DNA of 64,000 nucleotides. It comes from Hyphomicrobiales bacterium (GTDB lineage: Bacteria; Pseudomonadota; Alphaproteobacteria; Rhizobiales; Devosiaceae). The notes beneath the pieces are model-generated. The model saw only the letters and a list, made by a program, of their open reading frames with translations. It had not been told where the DNA came from and made no database searches. Shown here piece by piece: positions 35,830-43,186 of the stretch (position 1 is its first letter; every line of letters begins with the position of its first letter). The DNA is taken from contig SEEL01000010.1 in assembly GCA_004144345.1 (NCBI GenBank), positions 41,718 through 105,717 on the forward strand, written 5' to 3'. The translations under genes and the position numbers were made by a program.

Positions 35830-37046
35830 AGAGTCGCCTCGGCAGTCGAGATGCTCACCGTCACGACATCGCCCGGTTGCACCACATCGTTCTGGCCGAC
35901 GGCAAGCTCGGCGCCGGCGCGCGTGACCATGTAGCGATAGGCAATGGCGCCGAACTCGCTTTCGGGCAACTCGTCGAGCGTGGCGGCTTCACCGATCAGC
36001 TGCAATTGCGTGGTCAGCCGCTGTTCGAGGTCCGACAGGTCGCTATCCACCTGCCGGCGCTCACGCGACGCCAGCAGGAACTGCTCCGACGACACGCCCG
36101 TCCGGGCGAGCGCCGCATTGCTCCGGTCCTGCTGGGCGCGCAGTTTTGCGGTTTCGAGATCGAGCAGCCGCGACTCGAGATCGGCAATCGCGGTCTGCGT
36201 CGTCGAGGCGCGCGTTTCGACGGCGAGACCGCTGTCGACGAGGCCCTGGATTTTCTCGAGCTGCGCGCGCATCTGTTCAAGCTGGGCGGTCGTCGACAGG
36301 CGCTTCTGCTCCAGCGCCTCAAGCGTCGCATCGATCAGGCTTTCTTGCGCGGCATAGGTCGCGATGCGGTTGTCGGCCTGCTGCATCTGCACTTTCAGTT
36401 CGGCGGCTTCCGCGGCGACGAGATCGGCGACGGAGGCGGCTTCGAGCCCGGCCGGCGCCACCATCTCGCCGCTGCCATTGATCAGCGCATCGAGGCGGGC
36501 CCGCCGCACCAGCAGGCGCACGCGCTGTTCGCGCAGCACATTGTAGGTGCCTTGCAGCGTGATGAGGTCGCGACCGGTGGCGGTGGCGCCGTCGCCGCGG
36601 CGAAGACCTCCGGCGAGACTGATGCTCTGCAGCACGGTGAGGCGCGGCGAAAAGGGATAGGCGCCGGGCTGGCTGACTTCGCCGGTGACATAGACGGCGC
36701 CGAAATTGACGATCTCGACCGTCACATCGGGTGGATTGCTGAGCCCGAGCGACAGTCGCAGGCCGGAGCGCAGCTCCTTGGCGAGATCCACCGGCGTCTT
36801 GCCGATGGCCGCCATCGGCGGCATGAACGGGAAGGCGATCGCGCCATCGGGGCCGACGGCATACTCGCCTGAAACGGCGCTCCAGCGATTGACGGTGGCC
36901 TCGGCGTCCTGCCAGTCGATGACGCGGATGGACAGGCGATCCGACGGGCCGACGCGATAGGGTTCCACCGCTGCTGCGGGAACAACCATTGCCGTGAGTA
37001 TGGTAACAAAGGCGAGCAGCAGCGAAAGCGCAGGCAGCCTATTCAT
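35826..37046 (-). CDS. exoF: Polysaccharide export outer-membrane family protein, ExoF-like
   Basis: A 406-residue periplasmic export protein of the Wza/ExoF group. After a signal peptide (MNRLPALSLLLAFVTILTAM) come the poly-export domain (YRVGPSDRLSIRVIDW, then SLGLSNPPDVTVEI) and SLBB-like GEVSQPGAYPFSPRLTVLQSISLAGG. A long coiled coil (about 205-345, Gln/Ala/Leu-rich) follows, ending QPGDVVTVSIS. It lacks a lipobox Cys, like ExoF and unlike Wza. It would couple ExoP-driven assembly to export. It lies 109 bases downstream of the lasso kinase gene on the same strand. Confidence 0.88.
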   Translation of the reverse strand: MNRLPALSLLLAFVTILTAMVVPAAAVEPYRVGPSDRLSIRVIDWQDAEATVNRWSAVSGEYAVGPDGAIAFPFMPPMAAIGKTPVDLAKELRSGLRLSLGLSNPPDVTVEIVNFGAVYVTGEVSQPGAYPFSPRLTVLQSISLAGGLRRGDGATATGRDLITLQGTYNVLREQRVRLLVRRARLDALINGSGEMVAPAGLEAASVADLVAAEAAELKVQMQQADNRIATYAAQESLIDATLEALEQKRLSTTAQLEQMRAQLEKIQGLVDSGLAVETRASTTQTAIADLESRLLDLETAKLRAQQDRSNAALARTGVSSEQFLLASRERRQVDSDLSDLEQRLTTQLQLIGEAATLDELPESEFGAIAYRYMVTRAGAELAVGQNDVVQPGDVVTVSISTAEATL

Positions 37047-37155
37047 CCGGTCGGGCTCCTCGGCACGCGGAACGACTATCGGTCGAAATTAGCAGCTTGA
37101 GGCGGGTGCATAACCCCGATGGGCTCAAGGCAGGCCTGCGCTGGGAGGGTAACCA

Positions 37156-38109
37156 TCAGGGCGAGGGCGTTGCCGCGAGGTCGGCCTCCACCAGCGGCGC
37201 GATTTCGCCGAGGCGGTCGAGGCCGAGCGGGTTGACCAGCTTGCGCACCATGCCCTGGCCCGCCAGCCAGCCGGCGCGCGCAAAATAGTCCTGCAGGCGG
37301 TCGCCGAATCCGGCTTCGCCGCGCTTGGCCTGATAGGAAAAGCGCAGCAACAGGCTGACCGATTGCGCGGCATCGATGGGCTCGATGCGGGGCTGTTCGG
37401 CGCGATTGAGCAGATAGATGCGGCGCAGCGGCGTGGCGGCCGGGGCCGTTGGCTGGAGCAGCGGAAAACTGGCCTTGTCGATCGCCTCGTGCCAGCGGGC
37501 GCCTTGCCCGAGCGGCAGCGTTGCGAGTGCGGCGGCGCTATCCGGCCAGAGCTTCAATTGCGAGATGGCCGGGAGGATCAGCGGCCGCAGCGGGTCGGAA
37601 AAATCCAACGCCACCAGATCGTCCGACACCAGCTGGTGACCACCGGCCACAAGGCTCGCCGCCGTGGTCGATTTGCCCGCGCCCTTGTCGCCGAGCAGGG
37701 CCACGCCGGCGCCGTTCACGGCGAGCGCGCTCGCATGCAGCAGGAACAGGCCACGCCGATGGAGCAGGGCGGCGAACACCGCGCCGAGCAGCGGCTGCGA
37801 CGCGAGGAGATCGTCGACGTCGTCATTCAGCTCGACCTCGATGCGGTCGTCGCTGACGACGTAGAACGCACCAACCTGTGGCCAGGACAGGCGCTGCGTG
37901 CGGCCGTCATTGACATAGTCCGAGTCCGATGGCGCCACATCGGGCGCCGGTCTCGGGGGGCGGCGGATGATCGAGACGGTGCCGCCCGACCCACCGCCGC
38001 TCGCCGCGCTCACACCGGCCAGCTCGATGTCCGAGACGACGTCGAGGTCGAACAGGCGATAAATGCGGGGTGTGTCCGCCATCGGTGTCCGGTTCGCGGC
38101 CTGATTCAT
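37156..38109 (-). CDS. HPr-kinase-like lasso peptide kinase
   Basis: A 317-residue protein with the HprK C-terminal kinase fold. LFLLHASALAVNGAGVALLG leads into the P-loop GDKGAGKST (about 140-148), followed by GGHQLVSDDLVALD. It lacks the N-terminal HprK domain. Its ATG overlaps the cyclase stop (ATGA), so it belongs to the lasso cluster. Homologues in paeninodin-type clusters phosphorylate a serine at the C-terminal end of the lasso precursor; here the only core serine is Ser24, second to last. Phosphorylation of Thr8, Thr16 or Thr22, or a role outside lasso maturation, cannot be excluded. The C-terminal part beyond residue 220 is variable. Confidence 0.85.
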   Translation of the reverse strand: MNQAANRTPMADTPRIYRLFDLDVVSDIELAGVSAASGGGSGGTVSIIRRPPRPAPDVAPSDSDYVNDGRTQRLSWPQVGAFYVVSDDRIEVELNDDVDDLLASQPLLGAVFAALLHRRGLFLLHASALAVNGAGVALLGDKGAGKSTTAASLVAGGHQLVSDDLVALDFSDPLRPLILPAISQLKLWPDSAAALATLPLGQGARWHEAIDKASFPLLQPTAPAATPLRRIYLLNRAEQPRIEPIDAAQSVSLLLRFSYQAKRGEAGFGDRLQDYFARAGWLAGQGMVRKLVNPLGLDRLGEIAPLVEADLAATPSP

Positions 38110-39950
38110 GCCGCGGCCCTCCGCGCATGGCGCCGGCGGTCATCGAGCCACATGCCGAGCATGGCAATGCGCGTCAGCATCAGCACGTCGCTGCCCTCGA
38201 TTGCTTCGGGGTTGCGGCGCATATCGTCCAGCAGTTTCCGCACCCCCGGTAAATCGACATAGCCTGCAAGCGGCGAGCCGGGGGCGATGAGGTCGGGCAG
38301 CAGATCGTCTTCTGCCATGCGCGCGCCGAGTTCCTTACTGAAATCGATCTTGGTCCGCCGCGTGCGGACTTGCTCGGGCAGGATGCCGCGCATTGCCTCC
38401 CGCAGCGTGACGCGCGTCCAGCCGTTGCGCAGCAGTCCCGATTCCGGGATGGCCAGCGCATAGGTCACGAGCCGGTGGTCGTAGAAGGGAAAGCGGATTT
38501 CGACGCCACCGGCCGTGGCAGCGCGGTTCATGATCTCGAGCGCCCGCGCCACCATCGGCGATGTCAGGCTCCACACGTGCTCGCTGGTGGCGCTGCGCTG
38601 CTGCGAGCGGGCGTGCGCCTGCCACGTCGCCAGCCGCTCGCCCAGCCGGTGCTTGTCGATGAAGGCGGGATCGACGAGACCGCCCACGGCGCGGCTCGGC
38701 GTCCGCGCGAGCCGCAACAGCCACTGCCGCGGCAGTGCCTGCCGCAGGCGATAGGGCAGGCCGTACTGGATGAAATAGGATGCGAACAGGCTCGTGATCG
38801 ACTGGCCGTAAATGGACCGCACGCCCGCCAGTTCGCGAAGCAATGCCGGCCATCTGTGCGCGCGCGCCAGTTCGCCCAGCCGGCCGAAACCGTGCGAGGC
38901 GACTTCATCGCCGCCATGTCCATCGAGAATGACGTCGACGCCCTGGCCCCTCGCGGCATTGAGCACGCGCCCGAGTTTCGCCAGCCCCGGCGCAAAGATC
39001 AGATCGTCATTGCCGTCGACGAGCGGCATCAATTCACGAAAGGGGGCGAGGCCGGACATGTCGACCAGCTGCGGCGACAGGGGATAGGCCGCGGCCACTG
39101 CGCGTGCATAGGGCCATTCCGACAGCGGCGAACTCTCGGGATAGCCGAAGGTGAAGGTCGGCATCGGCGGCCGGCTGCCTCGCAAGGGCCCTGCGGCGAG
39201 CGAGACGATCGACGATGAATCGAGCCCGCCGCTGAGCATGGCGCCGACGCGGCGGTTCCCCGAAGTGCTGTCGGCGACCGAGCGCGTCAGCCGCTCGCGA
39301 AATCCCGCCGCGAAGTCCTCGTTGGCCGGGAGTTCGTCCGGCGCGCACAGCCAGTAGCGGGAGATCATCGGCTCGCTACCGATCGACCAGAGCATTTTGT
39401 GGGCCGGCGGCAGGCGCTGGATCGCGCTGAAGATCGTCGTGCTGGTGCTGTCGAGGATGCCGCCGAGGAAGGCGGCAATCTGTGCCTCGTCGACTGCGTC
39501 ATCGGCATGGCTGAGCGCGCTGACGGTCGAGGCGAATTCGAAGGCTTCGCGCGTCTGCCGGTAGCAGAGCGGCCGGATGCCCATGCGGTCGCGCGCGCAA
39601 AAGATCGTGTTGCGCTCGGCGTCCCAGATGGCGAAGGCGAAGTCGCCATCGATTTGCTCAAGGCACGCCTCGCCCCAGTGGCGATAGGCTTCGACAATCA
39701 GGGCCGTGTCGGTGACGCGGCTCGCGGCGAGGCCGAGCCTGCCGGCCAGGTCAGTGCGCCCAGCGAGGCGCGCATCGGCAAGCCCGACCAGTGTTCGTCC
39801 GCCGGCGATCTCTGAGCGGTGCAGCAGCGGCTCATGTCCGGTGCCGCTCCAACTGAGGGTCGCCGTGCCGTCGGAGAAATGCCGGCCCGGCTCCATTGCC
39901 TGCGGCCGAAGCAGCTTGTCCCTCGCAACGCGGCCCGCAATCTCTGCCAT
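38106..39950 (-). CDS. Lasso peptide cyclase (asparagine synthetase-like, C protein)
   Basis: A 614-residue homologue of asparagine synthetase B acting as the ATP-dependent lasso macrolactam synthetase. The N-terminal GATase-like domain runs to about 165 (EACLEQIDGDFAFAIWDAER, ARDRMGIRPLCYRQ). It lacks the nucleophilic Cys2 (Met-Ala-Glu), as expected for an enzyme that uses a peptide carboxylate rather than glutamine ammonia. The ATP-pyrophosphatase loop SGGLDSSS is at 240-247, with DGHGGDEVASHG later. It activates Asp9 of the core and joins it to Gly1. Its start shares one base with the B2 stop (TGATG). Confidence 0.93.
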   Translation of the reverse strand: MAEIAGRVARDKLLRPQAMEPGRHFSDGTATLSWSGTGHEPLLHRSEIAGGRTLVGLADARLAGRTDLAGRLGLAASRVTDTALIVEAYRHWGEACLEQIDGDFAFAIWDAERNTIFCARDRMGIRPLCYRQTREAFEFASTVSALSHADDAVDEAQIAAFLGGILDSTSTTIFSAIQRLPPAHKMLWSIGSEPMISRYWLCAPDELPANEDFAAGFRERLTRSVADSTSGNRRVGAMLSGGLDSSSIVSLAAGPLRGSRPPMPTFTFGYPESSPLSEWPYARAVAAAYPLSPQLVDMSGLAPFRELMPLVDGNDDLIFAPGLAKLGRVLNAARGQGVDVILDGHGGDEVASHGFGRLGELARAHRWPALLRELAGVRSIYGQSITSLFASYFIQYGLPYRLRQALPRQWLLRLARTPSRAVGGLVDPAFIDKHRLGERLATWQAHARSQQRSATSEHVWSLTSPMVARALEIMNRAATAGGVEIRFPFYDHRLVTYALAIPESGLLRNGWTRVTLREAMRGILPEQVRTRRTKIDFSKELGARMAEDDLLPDLIAPGSPLAGYVDLPGVRKLLDDMRRNPEAIEGSDVLMLTRIAMLGMWLDDRRRHARRAAA

Positions 39951-40396
39951 CAGGGCGACGGTCCGAAGGTGGCGATGACCCGGAAGTTCGCTAGGTCCGG
40001 GCCGGCGCCCGTCACCAGCCTGCCGTCGACAATCAGCCAGGCATGCGAACGGAGCGATCGCGAGCCGCTCCCTTGCACGCCGAGGAACAGCACGGCGTGA
40101 ATGCCTCGATTGGCGAGGATGATCTGGCAGGCCTGCGCCTGGGTGAGGCACGAGGCGAACGGCACGAAATACGAGACGAACGCGACCGCCTTGCCGACGC
40201 GCCGCGCTGCCCAAAAGTCGGTAGTGGCCGGCAGTGCCTCTGGCAGCAGGCGGGCGCGCACGGCGTTCAGGCCGCCAAAGCTCAGGCCAAGGCGTACCCG
40301 CGCAACCATTGCCGCAATGGCCACGCCGCTCCGCAGCGACCGCCACAAGCTCAGCGAAATGCCGCTATTCGGCGTGCTGCTGGTCAACAATGACAA
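39950..40396 (-). CDS. Lasso peptide leader peptidase (B2, transglutaminase-like)
   Basis: A 148-residue cysteine protease that removes the lasso leader. The catalytic triad is visible: Cys83 in ASCLTQAQACQI, His118 in SLRSHAWLIVDG and Asp124. The N-terminal helical region (SLWRSLRSGVAIAAMVARVR) is typical of B2. It starts with TTG at 40396, preceded at six bases by a full AAGGAGG (40403-40409) located inside the B1 gene, so start choice is firm. It overlaps B1 by 32 bases and the cyclase by one. Confidence 0.92.
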   Translation of the reverse strand: MSLLTSSTPNSGISLSLWRSLRSGVAIAAMVARVRLGLSFGGLNAVRARLLPEALPATTDFWAARRVGKAVAFVSYFVPFASCLTQAQACQIILANRGIHAVLFLGVQGSGSRSLRSHAWLIVDGRLVTGAGPDLANFRVIATFGPSP

Positions 40397-40640
40397 GCGC
40401 GGCCTCCTTGAGCTCGCCCAGCAGCTGATCCACGTCAGCGCTGCACAGCTCGGGCGTCACCTCATATTCGCGCACGACCGCGTCGACGAGGTCGTTGCGG
40501 CTCATGGGCGTATCCATCTGGCTCCACAGGAAGGCGCCGACATCGTTGAGGCTGAAATAGGTGTTGCTGGTCAGGTCCAGCAGGGCCAGACCATTCCCCA
40601 GATCGGTCGACACAACATTGGCCGAACGCGCGAGCCGCAT
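40365..40640 (-). CDS. Lasso RiPP recognition protein (B1, PqqD-like)
   Basis: A 91-residue PqqD-family RiPP recognition element that binds the leader of the precursor and presents it to B2 and the cyclase. The PqqD pattern is clear: VVSTDLGNGLALLDLTSNTY, FSLNDVGAFLWSQMDTP and a C-terminal helix DVDQLLGELKEAALVIV. A GAGG lies seven bases ahead of the ATG. It follows the precursor after 70 bases that contain a hairpin. B1 and B2 are split proteins, as in several Gram-positive and a subset of proteobacterial lasso clusters. Confidence 0.92.
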   Translation of the reverse strand: MRLARSANVVSTDLGNGLALLDLTSNTYFSLNDVGAFLWSQMDTPMSRNDLVDAVVREYEVTPELCSADVDQLLGELKEAALVIVDQQHAE

Positions 40641-40671
40641 TTACCTGCCTCGAAGTCCGAGTTCAGTAGTT

Positions 40672-40702
40672 GGCCGCCGACAGACAGAATCCGCCGGCGG
40701 CC
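40672..40702 (-). other. Hairpin between lasso precursor and B1 genes
   Basis: An 8-bp perfect stem GGCCGCCG/CGGCGGCC (40672-40679 with 40695-40702) with a 15-base loop. No U-run follows. It sits between the precursor and the enzyme genes, where such elements commonly let more precursor than enzyme be made. Confidence 0.65.
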
Positions 40703-40710
40703 GATACCCG

Positions 40711-40854
40711 TCAATCCGAGAACGTCAGTTCGTTCTGCGGAGTCTTCGGGGGGAAAAGCGCGTCGGTAAACGCGCCGTCCGCGGCACCCTTCGTGATCTT
40801 CTCGACGGAGCCGTGAGCGGTCAGACGCGGAGTGGAGTATGTACGCTTCTTCAT
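40711..40854 (-). CDS. Lasso peptide precursor (A)
   Basis: A 47-residue gene, not obvious among longer frames. The leader (22 residues) contains YSTPRLTAHGSVEKITK, matching the lasso leader pattern Y-x2-P-x-L-x3-G-x5-T with Thr at -2. The predicted core begins GAADGAFTD, so Gly1 and Asp9 would form a nine-residue macrolactam ring. The tail is ALFPPKTPQNELTFSD. Bulky plug candidates are Phe12, Lys15, Gln18, Asn19 and Phe23. Ser24 is the likely kinase target. There is no Cys, so it would be a class II lasso. A GGAG lies eight bases before the ATG, and B1, B2, cyclase and kinase follow on the same strand. Exact cleavage and ring size are predictions. Confidence 0.9.
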   Translation of the reverse strand: MKKRTYSTPRLTAHGSVEKITKGAADGAFTDALFPPKTPQNELTFSD

Positions 40855-41045
40855 CTTCCAGTCTCCAAGTGAGGATTGTGTCTCCGGCAGAGTTCGTCTG
40901 TCGTTTGCACAATCGCCATCTGCCTATCGCCGGTTTTTCAAGTCAAGGCGACGGCGATCACGCATTGCCGCTATGACGGTTGCTGACTTGCACATTTTTT
41001 CATCATCACCTTAGCTGGACGGCGACGACAAGACCGTCGTTCTAA
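40855..41045. promoter_or_regulatory. Divergent promoter region for lasso operon and nucleotidyltransferase
   Basis: This 191-bp interval must drive the lasso operon leftward and the nucleotidyltransferase rightward. A TTGACT (minus strand, 40946-40941) could be a -35 for the precursor, but no convincing -10 follows at 16-18 bp. A T-rich run (40992-41001 region) and the inverted ACGAC/GTCGT (41025-41040) are also present. The exact promoters are not resolved. Confidence 0.35.
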
Positions 41046-42143
41046 ATGATCGGTTCTGTGATGGCGCCCACGCCCGGCGAGTCTGATCTTGCCCTCGCTC
41101 ATCTGACGCAATGTCTGCGCGCGCAACTCGCGGGCGCGGCAGCGCCCGAACCGCCCCCCGCCGGCGTCGCCGACCTGGCCGTTTCCATCGCCCTGTCAGC
41201 CAAGCTGCCTAGCCTGGCGGGCCGCTATCTCGATGTGACAGGTCAACGGTCGGCAGCGCTCGCCCAATATGCCGCCGCAACAATGTCGCGCAATGCCGAA
41301 GCGTGCCGCGAAATAAGTTCCGTATCTCGCGCGCTGACCGCAAGAAATATTGATTTTATTACTATAAAAGGACCGCTGCAGCATTTTGATTTATACGGAA
41401 GTTACTTCGTACGAAGATCGTCTGACATAGATTTAGTCGTAAGGCGCGCCGATTTCGCGACAGCAAAATCTTCAATATCCGACCTCGGATACTTGCTATC
41501 GACAGTGTCATATTGGTGGGAAGCGGTGCTGGGCGAAGTCCATTTCGAGCGCGCCGAGCCAGTGCGGGGCGCCATCGATCTGCATTGGCATACGCACCAG
41601 CCGGGCGTGCCCAGCGTGCGCAGCGAGACCGTGTTCTTCAAGCGAACGGCGAACGCCATTCTGGACGGTCAGCAGATCCCCATCCTCGACCGGGACGGCA
41701 CCCGGTTGCTGATCGTTATCAGTATCGCCAAAGCGCTCTACAATCGGGAGCCCAGTGCTGCCTATATTTGTGACTTATTCCAAAGCCTCATACCTGCCTC
41801 TCCCGGGGCGATTAACTCATTCTTAACCGATGCGGACCGGCAGGGGGTGGGCGGTCACGCCGCCATCGCCCTGCGGCTCGTGAAGGCGATGTTCGGCGAT
41901 GCCTTCCCCTATGATCCGGCGAGTGCGCCGGTGCTGACATCGTGGTCATCGGACGATCTGCTCAGAATGGCGTTCTTGCCGCGAGCCGAAAGTACGGCCT
42001 GGCCGCGGCGGCGAGAGCTGGTGTGGCAGTTCTGCGGGCGCTCACCCCTGCGCTATGCCCAGGAATTTGCGCTCATCGGCCTCTCGGAGATCGTGCGGCG
42101 CATCTTCGAGCGCGGCACGGCGCGCGCCGCGCATCGGGACTGA
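41046..42143 (+). CDS. Nucleotidyltransferase (PF14907-type), probable lasso tailoring enzyme
   Basis: A 365-residue member of the uncharacterised nucleotidyltransferase family (NTP_transf_5). The catalytic motif is ITIKGPLQHFDLYG followed by RRSSDIDLVVRR with Asp127 and Asp129. AIDLHWHTHQPG downstream is also family-typical. In paeninodin and pseudomycoidin-type lasso clusters a protein of this family accompanies the kinase and modifies the phosphate. Divergent placement 191 bp from the precursor supports that here. The stretch 41336-41520 is clearly more AT-rich than its surroundings, hinting at recent acquisition. The start may instead be ATG 41061. Confidence 0.8.
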   Translation: MIGSVMAPTPGESDLALAHLTQCLRAQLAGAAAPEPPPAGVADLAVSIALSAKLPSLAGRYLDVTGQRSAALAQYAAATMSRNAEACREISSVSRALTARNIDFITIKGPLQHFDLYGSYFVRRSSDIDLVVRRADFATAKSSISDLGYLLSTVSYWWEAVLGEVHFERAEPVRGAIDLHWHTHQPGVPSVRSETVFFKRTANAILDGQQIPILDRDGTRLLIVISIAKALYNREPSAAYICDLFQSLIPASPGAINSFLTDADRQGVGGHAAIALRLVKAMFGDAFPYDPASAPVLTSWSSDDLLRMAFLPRAESTAWPRRRELVWQFCGRSPLRYAQEFALIGLSEIVRRIFERGTARAAHRD

Positions 42144-42166
42144 GCCCTTCAGTTCCTGCCGCACAG

Positions 42167-42193
42167 CATAGCAGTCTCGCGCGCAGTGCTATG
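42167..42193. other. Inverted repeat between nucleotidyltransferase and galU
   Basis: CATAGCA (42167-42173) and TGCTATG (42187-42193) form a 7-bp inverted repeat with a 13-base GC-rich loop. It could be a terminator-like hairpin for the nucleotidyltransferase transcript or an operator for galU. There is no T-run. Confidence 0.35.
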
Positions 42194-42251
42194 GACGGGT
42201 CCATGGGACTATGCGGCTATCAGTCATCGATGCCGCACACGGAGAACCGAA

Positions 42252-43163
42252 TTGGTCAAGCGCGTCAGAACGGCAGTATTTCCCGTCGCCGGTCTTGGAA
42301 CGAGATTCCTGCCCGCCACCAAGGCGATGCCGAAGGAAATGCTCACGGTCGTAGATCGTCCCCTCATCCAGTATGCCGTGAACGAAGCACTGGAAGCGGG
42401 GATCGAGCATCTGGTCTTTGTTACGGGCCGCAACAAGGGCATCATCGAAGATCATTTCGACCGGCAGTATGAACTCGAGCAGACGCTCGAACGCCGCGGC
42501 AAGCTCGGGCCGCTGGCCGAACTGCAGAAGGAACTGCCCTCGGCCGGCCGCACCAGCTTCACCCGCCAGCAGGAGCCGCTGGGCCTCGGCCACGCCGTCT
42601 GGTGCGCGCGCGAGCTGGTGGGCGATCAACCGTTCGCGCTGCTGCTCCCCGACATGCTGTTCCGCGGCACGCCGGGCGTCCTCAAGCAGATGATGGACAC
42701 CTATGAAGTCACCGGCGGCAATGTGATCGCCGTCGAGGAAGTGCCGCGCGATGCCGTCAGTTCCTATGGCGTGGTCGGGCGCGGCGCGGGCGAGGACAAT
42801 GCCTTCCGCATCACGGCGATGGTTGAAAAGCCCAAGCCCGAAGTGGCGCCGTCCAATCTCATCATCTCGGGGCGCTATATCCTCCAGCCGAGCATCTTTA
42901 GTCTCCTCGCCGATCAGCCCAAGGGCGCCGGCGGCGAGATCCAGCTGACCGATGCGATGGTCACGCTGATGGGGCAGGAGCCTTTCGTCGGGGTGAAGTA
43001 TGAGGGGACGTCGTTCGACTGCGGCAGCAAGATCGGCTTTCTTGCCGCCAACGTCTCCTACGCGCTCGATCGCGACGACATCCGTGGGGCGTTCCTCGAC
43101 GAACTCGACACCCGCAATCTGCTCGATGCCATGATCGAGCCGGACCGCCGCGCCGCCGAATAG
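42252..43163 (+). CDS. exoN: UTP-glucose-1-phosphate uridylyltransferase (ExoN/GalU)
   Basis: A 303-residue enzyme making UDP-glucose, the donor for the polysaccharide. The nucleotide-binding loop is [23 protein letters not shown], with [21 protein letters not shown] and [26 protein letters not shown] near the C-terminus is diagnostic. The start is TTG at 42252, with GGAGAA seven bases upstream; the upstream frame has no homology. Its symbol could be galU or exoN; exo context favours exoN. It converges on exoP. Confidence 0.93.
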   Translation: MVKRVRTAVFPVAGLGTRFLPATKAMPKEMLTVVDRPLIQYAVNEALEAGIEHLVFVTGRNKGIIEDHFDRQYELEQTLERRGKLGPLAELQKELPSAGRTSFTRQQEPLGLGHAVWCARELVGDQPFALLLPDMLFRGTPGVLKQMMDTYEVTGGNVIAVEEVPRDAVSSYGVVGRGAGEDNAFRITAMVEKPKPEVAPSNLIISGRYILQPSIFSLLADQPKGAGGEIQLTDAMVTLMGQEPFVGVKYEGTSFDCGSKIGFLAANVSYALDRDDIRGAFLDELDTRNLLDAMIEPDRRAAE

Positions 43164-43186
43164 CGGCGCGGGTCCTTGCCGTCCGC

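Noticed and set aside
38106..39950. Plain asparagine synthetase rather than lasso cyclase
   Set aside because: The N-terminal catalytic Cys is absent and the gene is overlapped by B2 and the kinase in a lasso operon with a matching precursor.
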